A stretch of DNA of 32,467 bases from Streptomyces chilikensis (GTDB taxonomy: Bacteria > Actinomycetota > Actinomycetes > Streptomycetales > Streptomycetaceae): the NCBI RefSeq assembly GCF_001642695.1, contig NZ_LWCC02000108.1:1-32467 (forward strand), given 5' to 3'. Position 1 is the stretch's first letter, and every line of letters starts with the position of its first letter. Below are positions 15,497 through 22,519 of the stretch, in pieces. A program made the translations under genes and the position numbers. Under the pieces are notes generated by a model. That model did not search any database. It had not been told where the DNA came from and worked only from the letters and a program-made list of their open reading frames with translations.

Positions 15497-15767
15497 GTGA
15501 CGGGGGCCGCCTCGACGTGTTTCAGACGATGACGTCGAAGGCGGCGACGGCCCGGCGACGGCCGCCCTGACCGGGGTGTGCGGGTCCGCGGTGACCGCTG
15601 TGGCGGGCGCGCCGTCGGCGCGCGGCCGGGCCGCCCGGTGGACCGGCGCCTCGTCGGCCGCTCACTGCCGGCACTCGGGCCGGCTGTTCAACTCGTCGTC
15701 GACCCGGGCCACTTGTGCATCCCTCCGCAACGGGGCTCATTCGGGTGCACCCTACAGTCGCTTCCGG

Positions 15768-15773
15768 CAGACT
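15768..15773 (+). promoter_or_regulatory. Putative -10 box of leaderless gene at 15780
   Basis: CAGACT followed by CGGGGG (6 bases) and the ATG at 15780. The G-run is too close to the ATG to act as a Shine-Dalgarno site. Confidence 0.4.
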
Positions 15774-15779
15774 CGGGGG

Positions 15780-16535
15780 ATGGAGATTGCCGAGTATGTC
15801 GAAACCCTCCGCCGCGAGGGCGAGTTGCTGGCCAAGGCGGCCGAGGAGGCCGGACCCGGCGCGCCGGTGCCGACGTGTCCGGAGTGGCGGGTGCGCGATC
15901 TGGTGCGGCACACCGGCGCGGTGCACCGGTGGGCGACGGCCTTCGTGGAACAGGGGCTCACCACGCCCCGGGAGCCCGACGAGGCTCCCGATCTGGACGG
16001 GGCCGAGCTGCTGGAATGGTTCACCGAGGGGCACCGGGCGCTGACCGCGACGCTGGCCGCGGCCGGTCCGGAGGTCGAGTGCTGGCACTTCCTGCGCGCC
16101 CCGTCCCCGGTGGCGTTCTGGGCGCGGCGGCAGGCGCACGAGACGGCGGTGCACCGCCTCGACGCCGAGGCCGCGCGCGGAGGTGAACCGGCGGAGGTGG
16201 ACGTGGAGTTCGCCGTGGACGGTATCGACGAGCTGCTGCGCGGCTTCCACGGCCGCCGGTCCAGCCGCGTGCGCTCGCCGGAGCCCCGGCTGCTGCGGGT
16301 GCGGGCCACGGACGCGGCGGACGCGGCGGACGCGATATGGACGGTGCGGATCTCGGAGGAGCCGCCCGTGACGGTACGGGGCGCGGACGGCACGGGGGAC
16401 GCGGCGGCCGACTGCGAACTGGCGGGCCCCGCGGCACGGCTGTACGCCGCGCTGTGGAACCGTGCGCCGTTCCCTTCGGTGCACGGTGACGCGCGGACGG
16501 CGGCGCTGTGGCGGGACAACGCCGGGATCCGCTGA
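15780..16535 (+). CDS. Maleylpyruvate isomerase-fold (DinB-like) protein
   Basis: A 251-residue protein of the mycothiol-dependent maleylpyruvate isomerase-like family. The N-terminal four-helix DinB-like domain carries metal-ligand candidates in VRHTGAVHRW and in RRQAHETAVHRLDAE (the H-x3-H pattern), with PTCPEWRVRDL near residue 30 typical of this group. The C-terminal domain (about 145-251) is the SCP2-like strand-rich part ending ALWNRAPFPSVHGDART. Known relatives use mycothiol as cofactor in thiol-transfer or isomerisation, but most Streptomyces copies have no assigned substrate, and no aromatic degradation genes flank it. It is followed by a strong hairpin at 16537. Confidence 0.8.
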   Translation: MEIAEYVETLRREGELLAKAAEEAGPGAPVPTCPEWRVRDLVRHTGAVHRWATAFVEQGLTTPREPDEAPDLDGAELLEWFTEGHRALTATLAAAGPEVECWHFLRAPSPVAFWARRQAHETAVHRLDAEAARGGEPAEVDVEFAVDGIDELLRGFHGRRSSRVRSPEPRLLRVRATDAADAADAIWTVRISEEPPVTVRGADGTGDAAADCELAGPAARLYAALWNRAPFPSVHGDARTAALWRDNAGIR

Positions 16536-16536
16536 G

Positions 16537-16565
16537 CCTCCCGCCCCGGCCTGCGGGGCGGGAGG
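16537..16565. terminator. Strong terminator hairpin 1 of 3
   Basis: CCTCCCGCCCC (16537-16547) pairs perfectly with GGGGCGGGAGG (16555-16565) over a 7-base loop. It begins 2 bases after the stop of the preceding gene. Confidence 0.75.
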
Positions 16566-16569
16566 TCCG

Positions 16570-16604
16570 CCGGTCCCCGCTCCGGCGGCCGGGGCGGGGA
16601 CCGG
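16570..16604. terminator. Strong hairpin 2 of 3
   Basis: CCGGTCCCCGC (16570-16580) pairs perfectly with GCGGGGACCGG (16594-16604) over a 13-base loop. It lies 4 bases after hairpin 1. Confidence 0.6.
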
Positions 16605-16624
16605 AGCCGGGGCCGAGGGGACGA

Positions 16625-16672
16625 CCGGACGCCTGACGGGCCGCCCCCGGGAGCGTCTCGTCAGGCGTCCGG
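16625..16672. terminator. Strong hairpin 3 of 3, covers tetR stop
   Basis: CCGGACGCCTGACG (16625-16638) pairs perfectly over 14 bp with CGTCAGGCGTCCGG (16659-16672), with a 20-base loop. The right arm contains the TGA of the minus-strand tetR gene, so it is placed to stop transcription from that gene and also from the left. Confidence 0.65.
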
Positions 16673-17383
16673 CGCGGCGCCCGGAAAGGCGATGCCGACC
16701 TCGTGGGCGAGCCGTGCGGCGGCGTGCCGGAAGAACGCCGCCCGGTCCTCGACCACCTGGTGGAACTGCCCGAACACCTCGAAGCCGATCAGCCCGAACA
16801 GCTCGGACCAGGCGGCGACCAGCGCGACCACCGCCTCGGGGGGCAGGTCCGGCGCCAGGTCCGCGGTCATCCGCACGGCCTCCGGGCGCAGCCCTTCCGG
16901 CAGCGGGGTGCGGGAGAGGCCGGCGGGGCCGCGGTGGGCGTCGCGGGCGATGCCGATCAGCAGCAGCCCCACCCGTGCGGCGGCGGGCACGGTGGTCCTG
17001 GGCGCCCGGTACCCGGGGACCGGTGTGCCGTAGATCAGCGCGTACTCGTGCGGGTGGGTCAGCGCCCACCCGCGCACCGCCTCGCAGACCGCGATCCACC
17101 GGCTCAGCGCAGTGGCGTCGGAGGCGGCGGCGACCTCGGACTCGGCGCCTTCGGCGGCTGCGCCGAGCGAGTCGTAGGCGTCGATGATCAGCGCGGTCAG
17201 GAGGTCGTCGCGGCTGGGGAAGTAGCGGTAGACGGCCGACGAGGCCATGCCCAGCTCCCGGGCCACCGCCCGCAGGGAGAGCTTGGCCCCGCCCTCCTCG
17301 GCGAGCTGCCGCCGCGCCTCGCCCTTGATGGCCTCGGTGATCTCCCGTCGCGCGCGGGCGCGGACTCCTTCGGTTGCGCTCAT
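16661..17383 (-). CDS. TetR-family regulator with WHG-type C-terminal domain
   Basis: A 240-residue repressor. An N-terminal TetR helix-turn-helix (EGGAKLSLRAVARELGMASS, then AVYRYFPSRDDLLTALI, residues about 31-67) is followed by a ligand domain with VRGWALTHPHEYALIYGTPVPGY. That motif is typical of TetR proteins with the WHG C-terminal domain. It is divergent from a deazaflavin-dependent reductase gene across 166 bases holding at least three related operator-like sites, so it probably represses both genes and responds to a small molecule the reductase acts on. ATG 17383 is preferred over the in-frame start at 17419 because CACACT lies exactly 6 bases upstream (leaderless pattern) and the operators would otherwise lie in the gene. 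It ends inside a 14-bp hairpin. Confidence 0.88.
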   Translation of the reverse strand: MSATEGVRARARREITEAIKGEARRQLAEEGGAKLSLRAVARELGMASSAVYRYFPSRDDLLTALIIDAYDSLGAAAEGAESEVAAASDATALSRWIAVCEAVRGWALTHPHEYALIYGTPVPGYRAPRTTVPAAARVGLLLIGIARDAHRGPAGLSRTPLPEGLRPEAVRMTADLAPDLPPEAVVALVAAWSELFGLIGFEVFGQFHQVVEDRAAFFRHAAARLAHEVGIAFPGAAPDA

Positions 17384-17389
17384 GACCCG

Positions 17390-17395
17390 AGTGTG
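17390..17395 (-). promoter_or_regulatory. Putative -10 box of leaderless tetR
   Basis: CACACT on the minus strand, 6 bases (CGGGTC) before the ATG at 17383. The operator at 17406-17417 overlaps the expected -35 area, consistent with autorepression. Confidence 0.4.
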
Positions 17396-17405
17396 ACACA
17401 GGACG

Positions 17406-17417
17406 AGAGCAGTGCAC
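17406..17417. promoter_or_regulatory. TetR operator candidate O1
   Basis: AGAGCAGTGCAC; its reverse complement GTGCACTGCTCT differs from the O2/O3 consensus GAGCACYGCTCT at one position. It lies upstream of the tetR -10-like box. Confidence 0.5.
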
Positions 17418-17463
17418 ACGCCCGAGAGCGCCGCACGCGTTCAAGAGCGCCACTCGCAAATGC

Positions 17464-17475
17464 GAGCACTGCTCT
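17464..17475. promoter_or_regulatory. TetR operator candidate O2
   Basis: GAGCACTGCTCT, containing the palindrome GAGCA-C-TGCTC. It abuts a TTGCAT (17475-17480) that could be the -35 box of the reductase gene. Confidence 0.55.
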
Positions 17476-17514
17476 TGCATTGGATCGCCGATGCCGCGCA
17501 CACTGTTCCCAAGC

Positions 17515-17529
17515 GAGAGCACCGCTCTC
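17515..17529. promoter_or_regulatory. TetR operator candidate O3
   Basis: GAGAGC-ACC-GCTCTC, a perfect inverted repeat sharing the core GAGCACYGCTCT with O2. It ends 20 bases before the ATG of the reductase gene, where a bound repressor would block transcription. Confidence 0.6.
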
Positions 17530-17549
17530 ATTTTCCGTGAAGGGTCGCC

Positions 17550-18026
17550 ATGCAGAACACCCAGGAGTCGGCGCCGAGGACCACCCCGTACTACCTCGAG
17601 GCGGGTCCCTTCGCCGCGCGCTTCAACAGCCTCGTCGGATGGCTGGCCCGGCACGGCGTCAGCCTGATGGGCAGCGCCGAGCTGTCCGTGCGCGGCCGGA
17701 AGAGCGGCGTCATGCAGCGGATCCCGGTCAACCCCTTCCGGCTCGACGGCGAGCAGTACCTGGTCTCCGCCCGCGGTCACTCCCAGTGGGTGCGCAACAT
17801 GCGCGCGGCGGGCGGCGGCGAGCTGCGCGTCGGGCGGAAGGTCCGCCGGTTCACGGCCGTCGAGCTGCCGGACGACCAGAAACTCGCCGTGCTGCGCGGC
17901 TACCTGGGCAAGTGGGGCTGGGAGGTCGAGCAGTACTTCCAGGGCGTCACCGCCGGCTCCACCGACGAGGAGCTGACCGCGGCCTCCCCGGACCACCCGG
18001 TCTTCCGGATCACCGTCACCTCCTAG
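17550..18026 (+). CDS. Deazaflavin (F420)-dependent nitroreductase-family protein
   Basis: A 158-residue protein of the flavin/deazaflavin-dependent oxidoreductase family (split-barrel fold, Ddn-like). Visible marks are the helix FAARFNSLVGWLARHG, LSVRGRKSGVMQRIPVNPF with the family's GRKSG phosphate-binding segment, YLVSARGHSQWVRNMRAAGGG, and HPVFRIT at the end. Relatives reduce quinones, nitro compounds or other xenobiotics with F420H2, a cofactor made by actinomycetes. The divergent TetR gene and shared operators suggest inducible detoxification. GAAGGG precedes ATG 17550 by 5 bases. The specific cofactor (F420 or FMN) cannot be decided from the sequence alone. Confidence 0.85.
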   Translation: MQNTQESAPRTTPYYLEAGPFAARFNSLVGWLARHGVSLMGSAELSVRGRKSGVMQRIPVNPFRLDGEQYLVSARGHSQWVRNMRAAGGGELRVGRKVRRFTAVELPDDQKLAVLRGYLGKWGWEVEQYFQGVTAGSTDEELTAASPDHPVFRITVTS

Positions 18027-18124
18027 GGTCCGACTCCCGGAACTGCGGTGTCCGGCGTGCGGCACCCTGGATCAGCGATCCGTGGCGGCGTCGCCGACGT
18101 GACGCAGGGCTTCGGGCCATGACC

Positions 18125-18509
18125 TCACCCGACCTCAGTGACCTGGACCATCTCCGGGAGATCGAGCGCCCCGTCGACCGCGTCGGCGTGGAGGCGTCCG
18201 ACGCAGGACGGCTCCCGCTCCGGGCGGACCCGGAAGGGACGACACCACTCCGGCGCAGCGTGAACGTGCTCGCTCGGGCTCTGCTCCATCACCACTTCGA
18301 GGGCGACGGCCACCTGGACGAGGACCGGCCCTTGGTCCGCCTCGCGGAGCCTCGACGTCGAAGCCCAGGGTCATGCCGGCCGGGGTGGAGAAGGCGCACC
18401 AGGAGGTGTGTGCGCGCGGATCGGCATTTCCCCGGACCGGAGGCTGGGCGCTGTGGAACACCCGAGGCGACGGGGCGCGGGAGATCCTCGCTGACCTTCG
18501 GCGGTTCAA
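18125..18509 (-). pseudogene. Possible frameshifted unknown gene
   Basis: Two minus-strand frames with coding-like codon use join end to end. The upstream frame (to about 18340) reads RVFHSAQPPVRGNADP, then HTSWCAFSTPAGMTLGFDV. The downstream frame reads [15 protein letters not shown], then EHVHAAPEWCRPFRV, and ends QVTEVG at 18125. The switch near 18325-18345 needs a single-base or two-base indel. I do not recognise the family. The only start before it is a TTG at 18509 that overlaps the TGA of the small membrane protein gene. It could be a decayed gene, a sequencing error, or the downstream frame alone (62 residues from GTG 18313). Confidence 0.35.
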
Positions 18510-18730
18510 TGCCGGCCGCTGCCGGAGCCGGATCCGCCACCCTTGCCGAGGTGCCCCCTGAAGGCACCCACCTCCGCACGCATCCCCCGCGCTCTGGCCG
18601 TGGCCTGTTGCTCGACCAGCAAGCCGTCGACGTTCTCCGTGGACCTGCCGCGATCACGCCGGACCAGCACGACGACGCACCATGCCACAGCTCCGCCTAT
18701 GCCCGCCAAGTACCAGACGACCGCACTCAT
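18506..18730 (-). CDS. Small single-pass membrane protein
   Basis: A 74-residue protein. One membrane helix (VVWYLAGIGGAVAWCVVVLV, residues about 4-23) is followed by RRDRGRSTENVDGLLVEQ and a basic stretch (ATARARGMRAEV) and ends in a Gly/Ser tail. The pattern VDGLLxEQxATA recurs in small Streptomyces membrane proteins as far as I recall; no function is known. ATG 18730 is preferred over the in-frame start at 18814 because GGGAGGGAA lies about 5 bases upstream and the helix then starts at residue 4. Its TGA overlaps a TTG that begins the next minus-strand frame. Confidence 0.6.
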   Translation of the reverse strand: MSAVVWYLAGIGGAVAWCVVVLVRRDRGRSTENVDGLLVEQQATARARGMRAEVGAFRGHLGKGGGSGSGSGRH

Positions 18731-19125
18731 GCGCTTCCCTCCCCCGTTCGCCAGCCAGACTATGCGGCTCAGGACTCCCCGCGGAAGAAGCGGGAACGCC
18801 GTTCGGTCCAGCATCCGGAAACGACCGGTACAGGTCAGGTGGGTTCAAGGGTGAAGCAGCCACTGCGCCCGTTGCCCCGACGCCTCGCCGCGGCCCACCA
18901 CCGACGGCACGCTCCGCCGGCCGCAGCAAGCACACGGACGGCACCGCCCGGGCTGTCGCCGGCCTGCCGTCCGGGCGGCAGACCTCGGACCGGATCCTGA
19001 CCTGGCGGACACGGGCACAGGGTCCCCTCGACTCCTCGACATCTCACCGCCGGCTGTTGAGCAGCCGTCAAGAACCACGGGTGGGGGCCGGCCGCCTCCG
19101 TCAAGGGGATCGATAGCCTGCCTCG
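18731..19125. other. Gene-poor region before the kinase gene
   Basis: 395 bases without a supported gene. Frames exist on both strands but have mixed third-position composition and no recognisable domains. TAGTCT on the minus strand near 18760 may be the -10 of the small membrane protein gene; TAGCCT at 19114 serves the kinase gene. Confidence 0.4.
19114..19119 (+). promoter_or_regulatory. Putative -10 box of leaderless kinase gene
   Basis: TAGCCT, a good TANNNT match, followed by GCCTCG (6 bases) and ATG 19126. There is no Shine-Dalgarno site in the expected window. Confidence 0.5.
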
Positions 19126-20109
19126 ATGGTTGCGGACGAGGAAGTCGAGCACATCAGCGCCGGTCTTGAGGACGAGGGCTGGGACGCGACGCGCGCCTGG
19201 GTCGAGAAGGGGCTGTCCGAGGCGGAGCGCATCGAGGGTGTCGCGCGGTTGCGTGGCGGCTGGACGTCGGAAATGCGCCGTCTGGACATCTGCGGGCGGA
19301 GCGATCGACGGTCCCTGGTCCTGCGGTCCTTCACCAAGCCCTTCTACGTCCGCCACGCGGAGGGCCTGCTGACCCGCGAGGCGGCCGTTCTGCGCCTGCT
19401 CGACGGCACGGATGTGCCCGCGGCCAGGCTGGTGGCGGTGGACGCGGCAGCACGGTACTGCGACCATCCGTCACTGCTGATGTCCCTGTTGCCGGGGACC
19501 GTGCGCCTGGGCGACGAGGGAGCCGGCCGGCGGGCCGAACTGCTGGCCCACCAGTTGCTGCGCGTCCACCGGCTGCCGGTGACCGCCGAGGAGCGGCCGC
19601 GCGCGTATCAGGCCTGGACCTCTCCCGAGCGAGTGAGCCCGCCCGAGGACACCGAGCGGCCGGAACTGTGGCAACGGGCCGTGGACGTGATCCGCCGCGA
19701 GCCCCCGGAACACCGGTCCTGCTTCCTGCACCGGGACTTCCACCCCGGCAACGTCCTCTTCACGGGCGACGGCGACGGTCTGCGGATCAGCGGCGTCGTC
19801 GACTGGGTGGAGACGTCCTGGGGGCCGGCGGACCTGGACGTGGCCCACTGCTCGACGGCGCTGGCTCTGTTGCACGGGGTTTCCGCGGGCATGCGCTTCG
19901 CCGACCGCTACGTCGCGGCAGGAGGGAAACTGGCCGAAGATCGCGCCGCCCATCTCTACTGGCGGCTGCTGGACGCCCTGGCCTTCGCTCCGGACGCCGA
20001 GAAGGTCGCCGTCCCGTGGCGCGAGGCGGGCCGTGCCGATCTGACCCCCACCCGGCTGACCGGTCGCCTGGAGCGATATCTCCAGGCCCTCTTCGCACGC
20101 TACGCCTGA
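19126..20109 (+). CDS. Aminoglycoside phosphotransferase (APH)-family kinase
   Basis: A 327-residue protein-kinase-like phosphotransferase. The N-lobe has the strand ARLRGGWTSEMRRLD as a glycine-loop equivalent and LVLRSF with a candidate substitute for the ATP lysine; the helix EAAVLRLLDGTDVPAARLVAVD follows. The catalytic loop is FLHRDFHPGNVLF (H202, D204), and the metal-binding DFG equivalent is GVVDWVE (D226), as in APH/choline kinase families. Antibiotic resistance cannot be inferred: most such chromosomal genes have unknown small-molecule substrates. The ATP-binding lysine typical of the N-lobe is not obvious, which may reflect divergence. The gene lies in the accessory-looking stretch and is followed by GGAGCC repeats and a decayed immunity locus. 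Confidence 0.82.
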   Translation: MVADEEVEHISAGLEDEGWDATRAWVEKGLSEAERIEGVARLRGGWTSEMRRLDICGRSDRRSLVLRSFTKPFYVRHAEGLLTREAAVLRLLDGTDVPAARLVAVDAAARYCDHPSLLMSLLPGTVRLGDEGAGRRAELLAHQLLRVHRLPVTAEERPRAYQAWTSPERVSPPEDTERPELWQRAVDVIRREPPEHRSCFLHRDFHPGNVLFTGDGDGLRISGVVDWVETSWGPADLDVAHCSTALALLHGVSAGMRFADRYVAAGGKLAEDRAAHLYWRLLDALAFAPDAEKVAVPWREAGRADLTPTRLTGRLERYLQALFARYA

Positions 20110-20215
20110 AGCCGGAGCCGGAGCCGGAACGGATGCCGCCGCGTGCCTGCGTTCCCTGACGGGGAAGCTCCGGGCACCGGACCAGCGACCGGCGGACGAC
20201 CACGGCCAACTGCCG

Positions 20216-20523
20216 ATGGCCCGCTGGGAGATCGATGTCAGGTTCCCGCACCTTGCCGGCTTCGGTGTCAACCGGGTGTACGAGGGGGATCACGCGACCC
20301 TTGAGGACTCCTTCCAGGCCGCTGCCGAGTCCGAGCAGCCCTTCTGCGACGCGTTCCTGACTCCGCTCACCGCCGAGGCCCAGTCCGCCCTCGTGCTCTT
20401 CCCCGGCGAGCGGGCGATGACCGCTGTCCTGACTCCCGTCATCGGATGGGCGACGCCACAAGCCCTGCGCGGGCTGCTGCGCACCCCCGCCGACCACATC
20501 AGGCGGAGCATCGAGGAAGCGAG
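20216..20523 (+). CDS. Unknown protein, C-terminus not defined
   Basis: A frame with strong coding character from ATG 20216 reading RWEIDVRFPHLAGFGVNRVY and later FLTPLTAEAQSALVLFPG, TPVIGWATPQALRGLL and HIRRSIEEAR. After about 20523 the frame continues open to 20710, but that tail is the shadow of the next gene, so the true stop seems to have been lost. No known domain is recognised. Upstream the frame is also open back into the kinase gene without a start. Together with the broken ORF that follows it is probably part of a decayed polymorphic-toxin or immunity locus, which is an inference. Confidence 0.45.
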
Positions 20524-20810
20524 GTGCCGCCACCCGCCGTTCCCGTCACGCACGGGGAGTGGCACGCCCGGTTCCCGGAGCTCGGCCAGTTCCTCAGCGG
20601 CTGGTTCTCCCAGGCCGTGCCCGACGAGTTCGACGACCATGACGATGCCGTCGCCGACCACCGAGCCCCGCCTCCATCGATCCGCTACTCGTCTCCGGCC
20701 TCGCCGGTGAGCTGCACGAACTGCTCCCCCTCCACCTCGACGAGTCCGAACGCCCGGGCAGATGTCCCACACCGCCCCGGCCGCTGCCGCTTGACGGCTT
20801 GGCGTCGTGA
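20524..20810 (+). pseudogene. CdiI-type immunity protein remnant, frameshifted
   Basis: From GTG 20524 the frame reads PAVPVTHGEWHARFPELGQF, then LSGWFSQAVPDEFDDHDDAV up to about 20660. Coding character then moves to another frame (SIDPLLVSGLAGELHELLPL, then HLDESE), which ends at TGA 20808. Restoring one base near 20660-20670 joins the halves. FPELGQFL.G.F.Q...DEFD followed by a short helix rich in L/E is the pattern I associate with contact-dependent-inhibition CdiI-type immunity proteins of Streptomyces. The expected C-terminal segment (Pro-rich, ending in a helix) is not seen, so the gene is also truncated or further shifted. No CDI or Rhs toxin gene lies in the window. Confidence 0.5.
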
Positions 20811-21041
20811 GACGTCTTCCTCGGCCTCGCGACCTGCCTCATCACCCATCGCCATGTCCAACGCCTTTGCCGGGCTTGAGCAAACCCTCCACCGGGCGCC
20901 TCACCGAAGGGTCCGTCGGCGTCAACTTGCGGGGGGTTCGGGGATCGGGCACACAATACTCCTGGTGAAGAAAACATCACATATGCCGACAACGACCCAT
21001 ATGGGTGAAGCCTGCACGAGCTTGCGCAGGAGGAGGAACTC
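20811..21041. other. Remnant and upstream region of DUF6777-like gene
   Basis: A short coding-like stretch (DVFLGLATCLITHRHVQRLC, then stop) at about 20812-20880 has no start and looks like debris of another gene. The remainder is relatively AT-rich leader DNA for the gene at 21042, including the palindrome at 20995. Confidence 0.4.
20995..21006. promoter_or_regulatory. 12-base palindrome upstream of DUF6777-like gene
   Basis: ACCCATATGGGT is a perfect palindrome 36 bases before GTG 21042, with another CATATG at 20979-20984. It may be an operator or restrict the 5' leader structure. Confidence 0.35.
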
Positions 21042-22148
21042 GTGAGTATCGATCCGCCACCGTCCGGCCGCCCCACAGGATCTTCCTCGGGACCGCCCTC
21101 GGATCCCACCCAGCCGCCCCCGGGCGGCGGCCCGCCCTCGCCGCCTCCGGGCGGAGGCGGCGAGGAGCCGGGGCCCCGCCGCCCGTGGTGGCGGTCCGTG
21201 CCCCGAGTCGCGATCGTCGCCACCACCGTGGTGGCCGGCATGATCGTGACCGTGGTGCTGTCCGGGCGCCACATCGGCGGCGCTGACGCGACCGACGGCA
21301 GCGTCGCCACGTCCAGTGGTGAGGTCTTCCTCCAGCCCGCGGCGGACGCGGGCCCGGACACGTTCACCGACTCGACGGCGGAGGAGAGGAGCTCCGCCCC
21401 GCCGGCTTCTCCCTCGGTGACGGCGTCGCCTTCCCCCTCGGCGACAGCGTCGACGCCGCAGAACGCCATCCAAGGTTTCCAGGGCGACACTCCCGGCCTG
21501 TACGGGGGCACCCTCGACATCGCCAGCTGTGACGTGGAGAAGCAGATCACGTTCTTCCAGGAAGCCCCGGACAAGCAGAGCGCGTTCGCCTCGGTCGCCG
21601 AAATCCAGCCGCCCGAAGTCCCCGACTACCTGCGCTCGCTCACCCCCGTCAATCTGCGCATGGACACCCGCGTCACCAACCACGGGTACAAGGACGGTGC
21701 CCCCACCAGCTACCAGGCGGTCCTCCAGACGGGCACGGCCGTCCTCGTCGACGACCGCGGCGTGCCCCGGGTGCGCTGCGCGTGCGGCAACCCGCTGTCC
21801 CCGCCGGTCGCCCAGCAGAGCGCACCGGCGACGACCGGCCAATCATGGCCGGGGTACAACCCGTCGAGCGTCGTCGTGGTGACGCCCGCACCGCAGCCGG
21901 TCGTCGTTCTCGTACTGTGCGGGCACAACGGCGAGTGGTTCGAGCGCGGCAAGGGCGGCAAGGGGAAGGACCGCAAAGTCCCGAAGCCTGGCGAGACCTC
22001 CTCACCGACGAGCACCTCGTCCCCGACGGGCACGTCGACGCCACCGAACCCGGGCACGCCGCCGCCCGGCACCCAGCCGCCGCCCAACACCCAGCCACCG
22101 CCCGGCACCCAGCCGCCGCCGCAACCCACCGGGGGCGGCAACACGTAG
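21042..22148 (+). CDS. DUF6777-like membrane-anchored Pro-rich protein
   Basis: A 368-residue protein. A Pro/Gly-rich cytoplasmic head (residues 1-45) leads to RRPWWRSVPR and a single membrane helix (VAIVATTVVAGMIVTVVL, about 52-69), placing the rest outside the cell. GEVFLQPAADAGPDTFTDST, a Ser/Pro/Thr spacer, then a globular part follow: TPGLYGGTLDIASCDVEKQI, VPDYLRSLTPVNLRMDTRVT, TSYQAVLQTGTAVLVDDRGV and PRVRCACGNPLSPPV. These blocks match DUF6777 proteins of Streptomyces as I know them; function unknown. Cysteines in SCDVEK and CAC could form a disulfide. The tail (about 310-368) is a run of PPPGTQPPPNTQ-like repeats that may span the cell wall. GGAGGAGGA precedes GTG 21042 by 7 bases. 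Confidence 0.75.
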   Translation: MSIDPPPSGRPTGSSSGPPSDPTQPPPGGGPPSPPPGGGGEEPGPRRPWWRSVPRVAIVATTVVAGMIVTVVLSGRHIGGADATDGSVATSSGEVFLQPAADAGPDTFTDSTAEERSSAPPASPSVTASPSPSATASTPQNAIQGFQGDTPGLYGGTLDIASCDVEKQITFFQEAPDKQSAFASVAEIQPPEVPDYLRSLTPVNLRMDTRVTNHGYKDGAPTSYQAVLQTGTAVLVDDRGVPRVRCACGNPLSPPVAQQSAPATTGQSWPGYNPSSVVVVTPAPQPVVVLVLCGHNGEWFERGKGGKGKDRKVPKPGETSSPTSTSSPTGTSTPPNPGTPPPGTQPPPNTQPPPGTQPPPQPTGGGNT

Positions 22149-22519
22149 GGAGCCATGGCCCCCGGCCCGCCCGGCTCAAGCGCCCGGACAGCCGTGATGT
22201 GGTCACCGCCCCACTTGGAGGCCCCGAGGGCAGCCTCCGAGCGGGGCGGTGGCCTCCACGTTCCTCATGGCGTGCAGCATCTGTTCCATGGTGACGACGA
22301 CGGCCGGGTCGAAGCAGTGCACCTCAGAAGCGGAGGTCTGCGAAGTGGAGGCGGAGCCGGGCATCAGGTGCCCGGACCAGTACAGCGAGCGCTTGCTCCG
22401 GCAGGATGCCGGCGGCGCGGTGAACCACCCGCGCCGATCGGCGCGGGCCCGGCTCGGCGCATCCCGCGAGGGCCCGCCCGCCACGGCGCGGCTCACGCTC
22501 GACCTGGTCCGTACGGCGC
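22149..22519. other. Ambiguous region, coding-like on both strands
   Basis: 371 bases. GGAGGC/GCCTCC (about 22217-22238) may be a terminator for the preceding gene. A plus frame (22249-22530) ends ATARLTLDLVRTALTP; a minus frame (22364-22203) reads EVHCFDPAVVVTMEQMLHAM, and a third (minus) reads VVHRAAGILPEQALAVLV before a stop. All have high GC at third positions, but none has a convincing start or family, so I do not call a gene. Confidence 0.35.

Larger units (their letters stand above)
15477..15779. other. Intergenic region after rlmG-like gene
   Basis: 303 bases. Besides the small palindrome and the -10-like hexamer at its right end I see no supported gene. A minus-strand frame reading ARVDDELNSRPECRQ then stop (about 15680-15720) has good codon use but no clear start or family, and may be a remnant. 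Confidence 0.4.

Noticed and set aside
15576-15779. N-terminal extension of the maleylpyruvate isomerase-like gene to 15576
   Set aside because: The added sequence is low-complexity and unlike the family, whereas a leaderless-type signal sits just before 15780.
15522-18065. An 847-codon open frame on the minus strand
   Set aside because: It crosses the maleylpyruvate isomerase, tetR and reductase genes in the wrong frame and has no recognisable domain.
19126-20109. Calling the APH-type kinase an antibiotic resistance gene
   Set aside because: Only the general kinase motifs are visible; substrate specificity cannot be read from them and no antibiotic cluster adjoins.
20109-20135. GGAGCC tandem units after the kinase gene
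   Set aside because: Only three to four imperfect 6-base units; ordinary GC-rich low complexity, not a CRISPR or structured repeat.
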